A program made the position numbers and the translations under genes. DNA of 42,542 nt from Bacteroidales bacterium (lineage in GTDB: Bacteria; Bacteroidota; Bacteroidia; Bacteroidales; JAIPAP01): positions 1 through 42,542 of the forward strand of contig JAIPAP010000020.1 in assembly GCA_021740045.1 (NCBI GenBank), written 5' to 3'. Positions 9,958-19,212 of the stretch are shown here, in pieces. The notes under the pieces were generated by a model. The model was not told the DNA's origin, did not search any database, and worked only from the letters and a program-made list of their open reading frames with translations. How positions within the stretch are numbered: position 1 is the stretch's first letter; the number at the start of each line of letters is the position of its first letter.

Positions 9958-10818
9958 ATGCCCGATTTACTAAAACGAATAACCGGACAGCAACAAGGAA
10001 GCAAGCTAATGTTGCTTTTAGTTGTCCTGATTTTGTCCTTTTCGGCATGTAGCCCCCCAAGAAGATTAGCCAAGGAATTCATTTCAAAGGAAGACAAGGT
10101 CTCCATTATGTTAATGCCTACTGATGTGGTTTACAAGGAGAATCAGAGGATCAACCGCAATGAGCTGCCCGATTCCCTTACACAAGCCGAAACGGACTCG
10201 GTTATTTACAACCGGAGCAAATACTTGCAATACATTTCCGACAGCGTTTTTCTCGAAACCTATTTGAATAGCTTTATCGACGGGCTTTATGAATATGGTT
10301 TTGATGTATACACCCCCCAATATATGGAATCATTCCTGCAAAAGGATTCCATGGCTTATATGCTGAATGTTTCCCAAATCGAGCTTGAGGAATATGTTCG
10401 GAAAGAAACGGAGGAGGCTTATTTTAGTGAAGATTATTTTTATAAGGAATTTGACTTGAATGCGGTGAATATCAACACCTGGTTCGAATTATCCAAAGTA
10501 AATTCCGATGAAAGCGAGGTGCTTTATGCCAGCCACTATGTTACCGATGATTTGAAAGGGCATTATCGTGAGGTATATGAAGGCCAGCATCAGTTTATTT
10601 ACAAAATCGACACCATGCCGGTGGATGCTGTATATAAGCTGAGCGAGATGCTGGGAAGAAAATATGCCGGTTATTTGTATGATTATTTAATGAACCGTTA
10701 CATCAGCAATAATCTTCCACAAGGCGTAAGGCCGGCTTATCTGTATCATTATGACCGCCGCAAAGACCGCATCCGTATTGCCTGGGAAAAAGGTGGGTTT
10801 ATTGAGCTCGATCAGTAG
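9958..10818 (+). CDS. Lipoprotein of unknown function
   Basis: This 286-residue predicted lipoprotein has a basic N-region, a hydrophobic stretch LMLLLVVLILSFSA and a lipobox cysteine at residue 31 (SFSAC). The start at 9958 keeps the positive charges needed by the signal peptide; starting at the internal ATG (10009) would lose them. The mature protein is rich in Tyr, Asp and Glu and has no domain I can name. It begins 12 bp after the flavodiiron gene and is probably co-transcribed with it, but nothing suggests a shared function. Confidence 0.75.
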   Translation: MPDLLKRITGQQQGSKLMLLLVVLILSFSACSPPRRLAKEFISKEDKVSIMLMPTDVVYKENQRINRNELPDSLTQAETDSVIYNRSKYLQYISDSVFLETYLNSFIDGLYEYGFDVYTPQYMESFLQKDSMAYMLNVSQIELEEYVRKETEEAYFSEDYFYKEFDLNAVNINTWFELSKVNSDESEVLYASHYVTDDLKGHYREVYEGQHQFIYKIDTMPVDAVYKLSEMLGRKYAGYLYDYLMNRYISNNLPQGVRPAYLYHYDRRKDRIRIAWEKGGFIELDQ

Positions 10819-10829
10819 ATGATATTGAA

Positions 10830-11057
10830 TTAAACACCAAGCCATAGAGTTTTTACTTCCTGACATTTATTTTTCAGCAAGAAAGTATCATCCCGTATAG
10901 GTTTCATGGCAGTATGCCGGTCCCATAAGACAAATCCCATTAAGAATAGCATAAGCGCAATCAAAATCCCAAAGCCCCAGTATAGAGCTTCAATTTTGGT
11001 ATCTTGAGCATCAAAACGAATGATTAATACAAAAGTGTATTGCTTATCCAGGAAACA
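10830..11057 (-). pseudogene. C-terminal fragment of a membrane protein, in frame after tsaD
   Basis: Translating the minus strand directly after the tsaD stop, in the same frame, gives about 75 codons without a stop. They include RFDAQDTKIEALYWGFG, a membrane helix ILIALMLFLMGFVLW, and DRHTAMKPIRDD. This resembles the C-terminal part of small coiled-coil plus single-TM proteins common in Bacteroidota (a short coiled coil, then a helix ending in WDRRTAL-like sequence). There is no start codon and the coiled-coil N-terminus is missing, so it is a truncated remnant rather than a gene. The family match is from memory of such sequences; the reading frame itself is directly visible. Confidence 0.6.
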
Positions 11058-12077
11058 TTATAACCTGCTCCTTGAATAAGGCGACACCTTCTGATCGGTG
11101 AATTGTCCCTGTTTATATTTGAAGAGTCCGGTAACCGCTATCATGGCGGCATTATCGGTGGTGTATTCAAATTTTGGGATAAATACACGCCAGCCTTGCT
11201 CCTCTCCTATCCGGTAAACTTCGCTCCGGAAATGTGAATTGGCCGAAACTCCTCCGGCAATGGCAATGTCATTTATGCCTGTCTCCTGTGAAGCTTTTAT
11301 CAGCTTCTTATTCAGGATATCGATGATGGTTTTCTGTATGGAAGCCGAAAGGTCTTTTTTATTATTTTCAATGAATTGCTCATCCTTTTTCAGTTCATCA
11401 CGAAGGAAATACAGGAACGAGGTTTTTAAGCCACTAAAGCTATAGTCGAGATTGGAAATGTTGGGATAAGGAAACTGAAACCTGTGGGGATCTCCCTCTT
11501 TTGCCAGCTTATCGATCACTGGTCCACCGGGGTAAGGCAATCCCATTATCTTGGCAGCCTTGTCAAATGCTTCGCCGGCAGCATCATCAATGGTGCGCCC
11601 GATGATCTTCATCTCGAAATGATCATCAACCCTTGTAATTTGTGTGTGACCACCCGAAACCGTTAAGCAAAGAAAAGGAAATTCAGGATGGTGATTTGCG
11701 GCCGTATTATCTTTAATAAAATGGGCCAGAATATGGGCTTGCAAATGATCCACTTCGATTAGGGGCACCCCAAGCCCCATGGAAAAGGTTTTGGCAAACG
11801 ATGTTCCTACCAGCAGCGATCCCAGTAATCCGGGACCCCGTGTAAAGGCAATGCCATTGAGTTGCGTTTTGTCAATGCCGGCTTCGCTCAAAGCTGCTTC
11901 AATAACAGGAATAATATTTTGTTGATGCGCCCTGGAAGCCAATTCTGGGACCACACCCCCATAATCCTTATGAACCTTTTGGTTGGCAATTACATTCGAC
12001 AAAATCACCTGGTCTTTGATAACCGCTGCCGAGGTATCGTCGCACGAAGATTCTATGCCCAAAATATATGCTGCCAT
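11058..12077 (-). CDS. tsaD: tRNA N6-adenosine threonylcarbamoyltransferase TsaD
   Basis: This 339-residue protein transfers the threonylcarbamoyl group from TC-AMP to A37 of ANN-decoding tRNAs, working with TsaB and TsaE, which lie elsewhere. It is an ASKHA-fold ATPase. The N-terminal phosphate loop is GIESSCDDTSAAV. The metal-binding histidines are H111 and H115 in VDHLQAHILAHF, with the substrate loop GPGLLGSLLVGTSFAK before them. The FLCLTVSGGHTQI strand, the late IAGGVSANSHFR motif and the terminal TTDNAAMIAVTG with its metal-binding Asp are all present. Length is normal. It is divergent from the TamB-like gene, a recurrent arrangement in Bacteroidota. Confidence 0.97.
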   Translation of the reverse strand: MAAYILGIESSCDDTSAAVIKDQVILSNVIANQKVHKDYGGVVPELASRAHQQNIIPVIEAALSEAGIDKTQLNGIAFTRGPGLLGSLLVGTSFAKTFSMGLGVPLIEVDHLQAHILAHFIKDNTAANHHPEFPFLCLTVSGGHTQITRVDDHFEMKIIGRTIDDAAGEAFDKAAKIMGLPYPGGPVIDKLAKEGDPHRFQFPYPNISNLDYSFSGLKTSFLYFLRDELKKDEQFIENNKKDLSASIQKTIIDILNKKLIKASQETGINDIAIAGGVSANSHFRSEVYRIGEEQGWRVFIPKFEYTTDNAAMIAVTGLFKYKQGQFTDQKVSPYSRSRL

Positions 12078-12102
12078 CGTATTGAATCGTTTACTTGTTT
12101 AA

Positions 12103-12110
12103 CAAAATTA
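12103..12110 (-). promoter_or_regulatory. Candidate -7 box for tsaD
   Basis: On the minus strand this reads TAATTTTG, a full match to TAnnTTTG, 26 bases before the ATG at 12077. This would give a short leader of about 18 bases. A -33 TTG was not recognised. Confidence 0.35.
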
Positions 12111-12151
12111 AAGTGACCAGCGATTTTTATATTCAGATACGCTTTTTGTCA

Positions 12152-12159
12152 TAACTTTG
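12152..12159 (+). promoter_or_regulatory. Candidate -7 box for the TamB-like gene
   Basis: TAACTTTG fits TAnnTTTG in the divergent spacer between tsaD and the TamB-like gene, implying a leader of about 75 bases. The -33 region is only T-rich. Confidence 0.3.
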
Positions 12160-12238
12160 TGAAGCTTAACTGATATGGTTTATTGCAAATTAACGTATTT
12201 CGATCAATAATCTTGTATAAACTTTTAAAGGGGTAAAG

Positions 12239-15200
12239 ATTATCAAAAAAAGGTTTAAAATACTGCTTGGATTACTCTTTGTTATACTGTTGCTGGTAGC
12301 TGCCGGTTATACCATTTTGCAAAACAGTAAAGTGCAAACCTATATCATTGAAAAATTAACCGAAAAGCTTAGCGATGATCTTAACACCCGGGTGAGCATT
12401 GAAAAAGTGGATCTTAATTGGTACCTCGACCTGGTATTAAAAGGTGTTTACGCAGAAGATCGTAACAATGACACCCTCCTTTATGCCGAAAAGATCAAAG
12501 TGGATGTGGACAGGATCGACAGAGGCGACAACCATATTTTTGTGGATAAGATCAAATTTCAACGCTCGGTGATCAACTTGCGCAAGTATAAGGATGACAC
12601 TACCATAAACCTTCAATTGTTCATTAATTATTTTAGAACTCCCAAGCCCGATTCCCTTAGGACTAAATGGAATATTTCCTGTAAAGGACTTGCCATTGAA
12701 AACACCCGTTTTACCTATTCCAATCACAACAAACCATTCAAAGATAACGGTATTGAGCCTAATCATTTGGTAATAAATAATTTAACCACTGATATCGAGC
12801 ACATCCATCTTGAACGCGATACGGTAACGGCCAAAATCAACCATCTTGGCCTGCAAGAGCATAAAGGGTTTGAACTAGAGCATCTGGCCGCTGTTGTGAA
12901 ATACAGCCCGGCAGGTATATTGGCCAACAATTTGCGCATCAAGACCAATAACTCCAACCTGGCTATGAACCTCAAGCTAAATCATGAAGATAATAAACCA
13001 TTACGTGATTTTGTCGATAAGGTTAACATGGATATTCTTTTCGAACCCTCACGACTCTACATGGGGGATCTGGCCTTTTTTGTCCCCGGCATATATGGAA
13101 TGGATAATACCATTGACCTGGAAGGAACTGTAAGTGGGAAAGTTAAAAGGATAAGAGCCCGCGATTTTAAATTCGTCATTGGTAAACACACCCGTTTTGC
13201 CGGTAATATTGATATGACCGGATTACCGGATATAAAAGAAACCTTTATTCACCTTTCGGCCGATAAATTTGAGTCGTCGGCTTCGGATATCACGAACATA
13301 AAGCTTCCGGCTGGTAAAACACTCAAAGTTCCTGCTATGGCCTGGAAGTTGGGGCGCTTTAGAATAGAGGGAAAATTTACCGGATTTTATAACGATTTTG
13401 TTTCCTATGCCGATTTCTACACCAACTTGGGTCATATTGCCACCGACATAGCGCTAAAAAGCCAACCCGACAATCAGGTATTAGCATATAATGGAAAACT
13501 CAGCACCAACAACTTCCATCTGGGACGGTTAACGGGATCAGACGAACTGGGCACTATGGATTTAAAAGCTGAAGTTAAAGGTAGTGGCCTGTCGCAAAAA
13601 ACTGTCGATCTGGCGCTTACAGGACAAATCGATTCATTGGTATTTAGAAATAATAGTTATGACAGCATAAATATTTCAGGCAATCTGGCGGAGCAGCGCT
13701 TTAACGGTAAACTGGCTATTTTCGATAACCTCATCAAACTTGATTTTAACGGATTGGTCGATTTCGGTGGTGACTTACCCATCTATGATTTTAATGCCAT
13801 CATAGACAGCGCCTGGATTACCAAATTAAATCTGGCCAACCGTGATACTACAGCAATTTTGTCTACCCGCATTAATACCGACTTCATTGGAAAAGACCCC
13901 GATAACATGAGAGGGACCATAACGATCGACAGCACCTATTTTATCGAAAAGGAAAAAACATATGAACTAAGTAAACTCGATATTTCCATCGATGGCCGTT
14001 CAAAAACCAGGAAGTTTCTGCGTATGCAATCCGATGCTTTTGAAGTGGATGTGGATGGCAATTATACCATAAGCGATCTTGGAAAGTCATTTTCTTCTTT
14101 TATCAATCATTATATGCCTTCCCTTAAACTAAAATACCAATCGCAAAAAGTGAGCAACCAGGTAGTGAACCTTGATGTAACCATTAAAGAAAGTAAAAAG
14201 CTAACGGATATCTTCCTTCCAACCCTATCTATATCACCTGGAACCCGCCTCAGGGTTCAATTCGATACAAGAGATTCTCTCTTACGGGTATTCGGAAAAT
14301 CGGACCTTATCAAATTGGGCAAATATCAGCTTGACGATTGGTACCTGACCAGCCGATCATATGAAGGAGGGGTTATGCTTAAAACAGGCACCCGGGAGCT
14401 GATCCTTAAAGATAAAGGTAAGCGTAAGCGAGACACCCTGGTGCTGGGCATGGATGATTTTATCTTCTCCACGGACCTGCGTGCCGATACGGTGCATTAT
14501 TTTGTGAGCTGGAATGATCCACTCGAAGCTTCAAAAAACAAAGGCGAAATAACCGGTTTCGTTGATCTGAGCACTTACCCGAAAGTGGGTATGAAGATAA
14601 CACAAGCGGATATGCTGGTAAACGATACAAGCTGGACCATAAAACCCGGTAATTATCTCGAAATCGATTCTTCATCGATTACCGTGCGGGATTATGATAT
14701 TCGCACGGCTGAACAGCGTTTGCAAATGAACGGTAAATTCGCAAAAGATGCCACTGAGGATTTTGACATGGACTTTGAAAACCTGTCCCTATCGAATTTC
14801 GATTTATTTTTCCGCACTGCAGGCATTGATATGGATGGCCGTATCGATGGACAAGCGACTATTTCGAACGTATACGAAGCCCCAAAATTTACCAGCGATC
14901 TGGAAATAGAATCTTTTGCATTTAATCACCGGACATTAGGCGATGCCAGGATCATCACCATTTGGAATCCTTCCAAGCAATCGCTCGATGTAAATATGGA
15001 AGTAATTTATGAGGGTAACGCCGGTAAAAGTATGCCTTTAAGTGTTAAGGGCTTTTATTATCCCGAAAAAGAGAACGATAAAATCGACCTGGACATAGAA
15101 CTGCAAAACCTTAAGCTGGGCTTCCTTTATCCCTTCCTGAATAGTTTCCTTGCCAATTTGAAAGGATATGGCAGCGGAACCATGCATTTGGGTGGCACAC

Positions 15201-16705
15201 TTAAAAAACCCAAATTGACGGGGGAGGTGAACGCCATGCGAACAGAACTCATGATAGGTTACACCAAAGTAACCTATTCCCTGGCCGATAATATCATCTT
15301 TAACCCCACCGAAATTGTGTTTGACAATATAACAGTTTATGATTCACTGGGGAACAGGGGTACGGTAAATGGTTCGGTGTATCATGACTATTTTAAGAAT
15401 TTCAGGCCTGATATGAGCATTGAAGCCGAAAATTTGAGCGGACTAAACCTCAGTAGCGATCAAAACGAGATGTTTTACGGACAAGCCAGGGCCACAGGCA
15501 TAGTCAGGATATATCAGCTTGGCGATAATCTTTACATAAACACCAATGTTACCAGCGATGAAGGGACCGATATCGTGATCCCAATTACTTACGCCACAGA
15601 TGTGAGCAGTAAGGATTTTATCAAATTTGTGGGCAGCAATAATAAGGAAGGAAAAGAGGAAGATGAAGTCGATTATGAAGTCGATTTGAGTGGAATTGTT
15701 ATGAACCTGGAGCTGGAAGTTACGCCCGAGGCCAACATCAAATTATACCTGCCCTATCAAATGGGGAATTTAGAAATGACAGGTTCGGGAGATATACGTA
15801 TGGAAGTGGGCACCACGGGAGGATTCAATATGTTCGGGGAATACCAGATCGATGAGGGTGAATTCCTGTTTCAGCTTGAGAACATGATCAGCCGCACATT
15901 TTCTATCGGCGAGGGAAGTTCTATCCGGTGGTCGGGTGATCCGTACAATGGCTTATTGAATGTAAATGCCGTTTATCGCACCCGGCCCTCCTTAAGCAGC
16001 ATACCCATGTATTCGGAGATGCAAGAATATAACGAGCGCATACCGGTTAATGCCATTGTAAAACTTCGAAATGAATTATCCAATCCGGATATATCCTTTA
16101 GCTTAGGCATTCCTGATGTAGATGAACAAACCAGGCGACTGGTGTACAGTGCAGTCGACACTTCGAACCAGGCGGAAATGAGCCGGCAGATGATCTCGCT
16201 GCTGGTTTTAAACAATTTCAGCTTCTCCGCTTCCAATGCCGGCATAGCTTCCAGCGTGGGTAGTTCTTCCTTCGATCTGATCTCCAGCCAGGTGAGTAAC
16301 TGGCTTTCGCAAATCAGTAGCGAAGTGGATGTGGGCGTAAATTACCGGCCCGGAACCGACATCAGCACCGAGGAGCTCGAAGTAGCCCTTTCGACCCAGC
16401 TTTTTAACAACCGGGTTATTATCGATGGTAATGTTGGCTACCTGGGCGATGAACCCAACCGGAGTAATGCCAGTAATCTTGTGGGTGATGTGAATGTGGA
16501 GGTAAAATTGACCAAAGATGGACGGCTCAGGCTAAAAGCGTTCAATAAATCCAACAACATTTACCTGTTCGATACCTACGCGCCCTACACACAGGGAGTA
16601 GGCGTATCGTACCGAAAAGAATTCGATACCTTCAGGGAATTATTAGGCATTGGCAAGGAAGAGCTGCCTGATTCACTGCAAACCCGGAACAAGCAAAAAC
16701 AATAA
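12239..16705 (+). CDS. TamB-like translocation/assembly module protein
   Basis: This very large (about 1,488-residue) envelope protein has one N-terminal membrane helix (IIKKRFKILLGLLFVILLLVAAGY), a long run of AsmA/TamB-like amphipathic beta-strands and a C-terminal TamB (DUF490) domain at roughly 1,050-1,450. The C-terminal landmarks are a run of G-x-GS-phi-phi-GT/GSG motifs, NMFGEYQIDEGEFLFQLENM and the late VGVNYRPG segment. TamB-like proteins bridge inner and outer membranes and are linked to outer-membrane protein assembly and phospholipid transport. The membrane helix lies partly upstream of the first conventional start (TTG at 12290). The frame is open back to 12221 with no ATG, GTG or TTG, so I place the start tentatively at an ATT (12239). 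Confidence 0.88.
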   Translation: MIKKRFKILLGLLFVILLLVAAGYTILQNSKVQTYIIEKLTEKLSDDLNTRVSIEKVDLNWYLDLVLKGVYAEDRNNDTLLYAEKIKVDVDRIDRGDNHIFVDKIKFQRSVINLRKYKDDTTINLQLFINYFRTPKPDSLRTKWNISCKGLAIENTRFTYSNHNKPFKDNGIEPNHLVINNLTTDIEHIHLERDTVTAKINHLGLQEHKGFELEHLAAVVKYSPAGILANNLRIKTNNSNLAMNLKLNHEDNKPLRDFVDKVNMDILFEPSRLYMGDLAFFVPGIYGMDNTIDLEGTVSGKVKRIRARDFKFVIGKHTRFAGNIDMTGLPDIKETFIHLSADKFESSASDITNIKLPAGKTLKVPAMAWKLGRFRIEGKFTGFYNDFVSYADFYTNLGHIATDIALKSQPDNQVLAYNGKLSTNNFHLGRLTGSDELGTMDLKAEVKGSGLSQKTVDLALTGQIDSLVFRNNSYDSINISGNLAEQRFNGKLAIFDNLIKLDFNGLVDFGGDLPIYDFNAIIDSAWITKLNLANRDTTAILSTRINTDFIGKDPDNMRGTITIDSTYFIEKEKTYELSKLDISIDGRSKTRKFLRMQSDAFEVDVDGNYTISDLGKSFSSFINHYMPSLKLKYQSQKVSNQVVNLDVTIKESKKLTDIFLPTLSISPGTRLRVQFDTRDSLLRVFGKSDLIKLGKYQLDDWYLTSRSYEGGVMLKTGTRELILKDKGKRKRDTLVLGMDDFIFSTDLRADTVHYFVSWNDPLEASKNKGEITGFVDLSTYPKVGMKITQADMLVNDTSWTIKPGNYLEIDSSSITVRDYDIRTAEQRLQMNGKFAKDATEDFDMDFENLSLSNFDLFFRTAGIDMDGRIDGQATISNVYEAPKFTSDLEIESFAFNHRTLGDARIITIWNPSKQSLDVNMEVIYEGNAGKSMPLSVKGFYYPEKENDKIDLDIELQNLKLGFLYPFLNSFLANLKGYGSGTMHLGGTLKKPKLTGEVNAMRTELMIGYTKVTYSLADNIIFNPTEIVFDNITVYDSLGNRGTVNGSVYHDYFKNFRPDMSIEAENLSGLNLSSDQNEMFYGQARATGIVRIYQLGDNLYINTNVTSDEGTDIVIPITYATDVSSKDFIKFVGSNNKEGKEEDEVDYEVDLSGIVMNLELEVTPEANIKLYLPYQMGNLEMTGSGDIRMEVGTTGGFNMFGEYQIDEGEFLFQLENMISRTFSIGEGSSIRWSGDPYNGLLNVNAVYRTRPSLSSIPMYSEMQEYNERIPVNAIVKLRNELSNPDISFSLGIPDVDEQTRRLVYSAVDTSNQAEMSRQMISLLVLNNFSFSASNAGIASSVGSSSFDLISSQVSNWLSQISSEVDVGVNYRPGTDISTEELEVALSTQLFNNRVIIDGNVGYLGDEPNRSNASNLVGDVNVEVKLTKDGRLRLKAFNKSNNIYLFDTYAPYTQGVGVSYRKEFDTFRELLGIGKEELPDSLQTRNKQKQ

Positions 16706-16899
16706 GATAGCTTGAGGATTCTAAAGGAATTGCAATCATTAAACCCATGCGTTTTTTTATTCTACATACTCCTCACTATTATTTAACCAATCAATCGTCA
16801 TTGGGGAGGAAACGTACATTTTCTCATCAGCACATCATCACATCAACATTCTCCTTGCGCTCCCGCCTCAGAATCATTATCTTCGTAAAAAATTCACCT

Positions 16900-17985
16900 A
16901 TGTGTAAAAAACTTATTATAAGCCTTCTGACGCTATTTTTAAGCATAACGGCATATTCCCAAATCACCATCGATGCCAATGACATGCCCGATGTGGGCGA
17001 TACCATTCGTCGCTCGGTAACCTTCGATATTACAGGTTATGATTTTGAAGAAACCGGAAATGATTACACCTGGAATTTCTCCAACTTATTGCCGGTGGAA
17101 CAGCAAGTAGACACCTTTGTTAGTGTGGGCTCCACCCCATTTGTGTATCAACTTGTATTCATCTATCCTTTTGTTGCCACTATAGCCTCTCCCACGGGCA
17201 ACGGATTGGAGATGTTCCCCGATTCGGTCATCTCCGATGTTTATTCCTTTTTTAAGGAAACCGATGAAAAGTTCCAGCTAGCCGGTTACGCAGCTACGCT
17301 AAGCGGCATTCCCTTACCCGCTAAATACGATGAACCCGATGTTTGGTATAACTTCCCGATGGAACCCGGTGATATGGACTCGAGCTTATCGTCTTTTGAA
17401 ATGAATGTACCCGAAATAGGTTTTTTCAGCACTGAACGAAAACGGGTGAATACAGTGGATGGCTGGGGTACTTTAACAACTCCCTTTGGAACATTCGAAA
17501 CTCTCAGGGTAAAATCGGAAGTGAATCAATATGACAGCTTGTATATCGATTCACTCAATATGGGCTTTCCCATCGAAAGAGAATATACCGAATATAAATG
17601 GTTGGGAAATGATTTCGGTCTCCCGCTGATTAAAGCCACCGAAGAGAGCTTGGGCGGATATACCATTCAATACATCGATTCGGTGCGAACCATTACATCA
17701 ATGCCTGAAACAGCATCCAAGCCAAATCAAGCTGCCAGGATTTATCCCAATCCCACCGGCGCAAGCTTCACTATTCATATAAAGAGCAATAATGCCCATA
17801 CAGCCTATATTGATATAAGGGATTTAAATGGCCGGCTTGTACATGTACTTTATGCCGGCAAACTCTCCCAAAGCGGTTTTCAACAAAATTACCGGATAAA
17901 AAACCTGGGGTTAAAGCCCGGGGTTTACGTGATTAATTTTAAGTTGGATGAAAGCAGTTTTAACAAAAAGTTAATCGTTAGGTAA
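16900..17985 (+). CDS. Secreted protein with T9SS C-terminal sorting domain
   Basis: This 361-residue protein starts at the internal ATG 16900, where a clear signal peptide begins (MCKKLIISLLTLFLSITAYSQ). The 51 extra codons back to 16747 have no signal character. The central part is beta-rich and of unknown function. The last about 80 residues form a type A Por secretion sorting domain: ARIYPNPTGASFTIH, then YIDIRDLNGRLVH, and LGLKPGVYVINFKL ending in a basic KLIVR. It is therefore probably exported by the T9SS and anchored to the surface or released. Confidence 0.82.
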   Translation: MCKKLIISLLTLFLSITAYSQITIDANDMPDVGDTIRRSVTFDITGYDFEETGNDYTWNFSNLLPVEQQVDTFVSVGSTPFVYQLVFIYPFVATIASPTGNGLEMFPDSVISDVYSFFKETDEKFQLAGYAATLSGIPLPAKYDEPDVWYNFPMEPGDMDSSLSSFEMNVPEIGFFSTERKRVNTVDGWGTLTTPFGTFETLRVKSEVNQYDSLYIDSLNMGFPIEREYTEYKWLGNDFGLPLIKATEESLGGYTIQYIDSVRTITSMPETASKPNQAARIYPNPTGASFTIHIKSNNAHTAYIDIRDLNGRLVHVLYAGKLSQSGFQQNYRIKNLGLKPGVYVINFKLDESSFNKKLIVR

Positions 17986-18039
17986 GGTAATAAATTTAAG
18001 AAAATACTAACAATGCTATCATAAGCTTGGGCCTGGAAT

Positions 18040-18255
18040 CTAATACTCTCTTTCCAATATCTGCAAGGCTTTCTCTTCATCCCCGGTATTTACATTCACC
18101 TGTATTCCCGTACCCAGCATGCTGTTTGAAAATGGCAGCAGGGTTGAAATATTTTCATTGGTCAAGAAACAGGAAACACCTTCATTTTCAAGTTTTCCCT
18201 TAAGCATGTGTGCTTCCGGCACCGAATTGCAAATTGCTACACAGATGTAATCCAT
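18040..18255 (-). CDS. DUF2007 domain protein (PII-like small protein)
   Basis: This 71-residue protein has the layout of DUF2007 proteins: an N-terminal strand (YICVAICNS), a helix with the signature VPEAHMLKGKLENEGVSCFL, a variable loop, then GIQVNVNTGDEEKALQILEREY. The family has been suggested to be signal transducing, with a ferredoxin-like fold related to the C-terminal domain of PII-type proteins, but no ligand is established. It is convergent with the T9SS-secreted gene to the left; a frameshifted fragment lies just upstream. Confidence 0.85.
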   Translation of the reverse strand: MDYICVAICNSVPEAHMLKGKLENEGVSCFLTNENISTLLPFSNSMLGTGIQVNVNTGDEEKALQILEREY

Positions 18256-18298
18256 AAACGAATCTTTGTTATTTATAAACTCATTAACACTTCATAAA

Positions 18299-18516
18299 TT
18301 ATTCAGGGTGTTCAAGAATGAGCCCACCGGGATGCTCTCCCTGTTCCACTATATATACCGTCATAAAAACATCCTTTTTTTCCGAAAAATAGTCCTCGTC
18401 ATGCTGTAACGCTAGCCCTCTTTCTCCGTCTTATACTTAAAAGGAAACCGGTTTTCTTCCAGCATGATTTCAGCCAACGTTCGGTAACGAACACTGCCTA
18501 TATAAGAATGAACACT
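18299..18516 (-). pseudogene. Frameshifted coding fragment, family unknown
   Basis: The minus strand contains two adjoining open frames with strong coding character. The first reads YIGSVRYRTLAEIMLEENRF and on to KYKTEKEG before a TAG near 18414. The second, one frame over, continues LALQHDEDYFSEKKDVF, then VYIVEQGEHPGGLILEHPE and a TAA at 18299-18301. Joined across the frameshift they form one plausible protein of about 70 residues. It has no start codon, and the 5' side meets an in-frame stop at 18517-18519. I do not recognise the family. It is probably the 3' end of a decayed gene; a sequencing error in a shorter real gene is the alternative. Confidence 0.45.
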
Positions 18517-18648
18517 TTAAGGCAGCTACAAATCAAAAATAGTTACATATTAATTTGACTTACAAGTTTTTATAAAGTTTGGCACAAGGTTCGATAAAGA
18601 TTAAGGTGAAAACGAAAATTGAAGTAAAACTCAAAAATATATAGACCC

Positions 18649-19137
18649 ATGAAAGTAAAAGTATTGGCCATAATCGTAATGTTGGTAGCATCTGGCGCCA
18701 ACCTGGCTACAGGAAACCAAACCGGAGAATTCTTCCCGTTGGAAGATGAATGTACCGTTGATGATATCCCCTTTGATACCCGTACAGTTTTTCTTAATGT
18801 AATCAAAGGTGACAGCACCTTTCAGCAAGTATTTAAAATGGAAGAAGAAAGCCCTGTTAACGACATCCCGTTCAATACGGAAGTAATTGCCCGCGAAGCG
18901 ATGGCATCAAGAGGATATTCAGCTACCGACAACCCCTTTATGTTGGAAGAAGAAGCCAGCGTGAACGATATTCCGTTCGATACCAAACAGATTTTCAATC
19001 ATATCAGTTATAATTGGAATGAAGTATTTTGCCCGGGATATAACAAATTGATAAATTGTTTCAGTTTATCACCCGAAAGCTATATTGATGATATACCATT
19101 CGATACATTTCGTGTAATTTGTATTACAGCGAAATGA
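18649..19137 (+). CDS. Small exported protein with four DDIPFDT repeats
   Basis: This 162-residue protein has an N-terminal signal peptide (MKVKVLAIIVMLVASGANLA). The mature part is built from four copies of a 14-residue motif at residues 31-44 (LEDECTVDDIPFDT), 64-77 (MEEESPVNDIPFNT), 99-112 (LEEEASVNDIPFDT) and 140-153 (LSPESYIDDIPFDT). The copies start 33, 35 and 41 residues apart. The invariant core is [ND]-D-I-P-F-[ND]-T preceded by a Leu/Met-Glu-rich stretch. The linkers differ, so the motif itself is under selection. I know of no described domain with this core. The acidic, Asp-rich motif could bind Ca2+ or a protein partner; this is a guess. A strong terminator follows immediately. 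Confidence 0.8.
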   Translation: MKVKVLAIIVMLVASGANLATGNQTGEFFPLEDECTVDDIPFDTRTVFLNVIKGDSTFQQVFKMEEESPVNDIPFNTEVIAREAMASRGYSATDNPFMLEEEASVNDIPFDTKQIFNHISYNWNEVFCPGYNKLINCFSLSPESYIDDIPFDTFRVICITAK

Positions 19138-19176
19138 CAATCGTTTTTCCTTGTTTTGTTTTGCAGAAGTTGACCT

Positions 19177-19210
19177 AAAGCCCCCCTTGCCTGTTGTGGG
19201 GGCTTTTGTT
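19177..19210 (+). terminator. Rho-independent terminator
   Basis: AAAGCCCCC (19177-19185) pairs with GGGGGCTTT (19198-19206) around a 12-base loop and is followed by a T-rich stretch (TTTTGTTATTT). It lies about 40 bases after the stop of the DDIPFDT-repeat gene and between convergent genes. On the minus strand it would end just past the GWxTD gene, though the T-run there is weaker. Confidence 0.85.
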
Positions 19211-19212
19211 AT

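Noticed and set aside
16747-16899. N-terminal extension of the T9SS-secreted protein
   Set aside because: A proper signal peptide begins only at 16900; upstream codons are intergenic in character.
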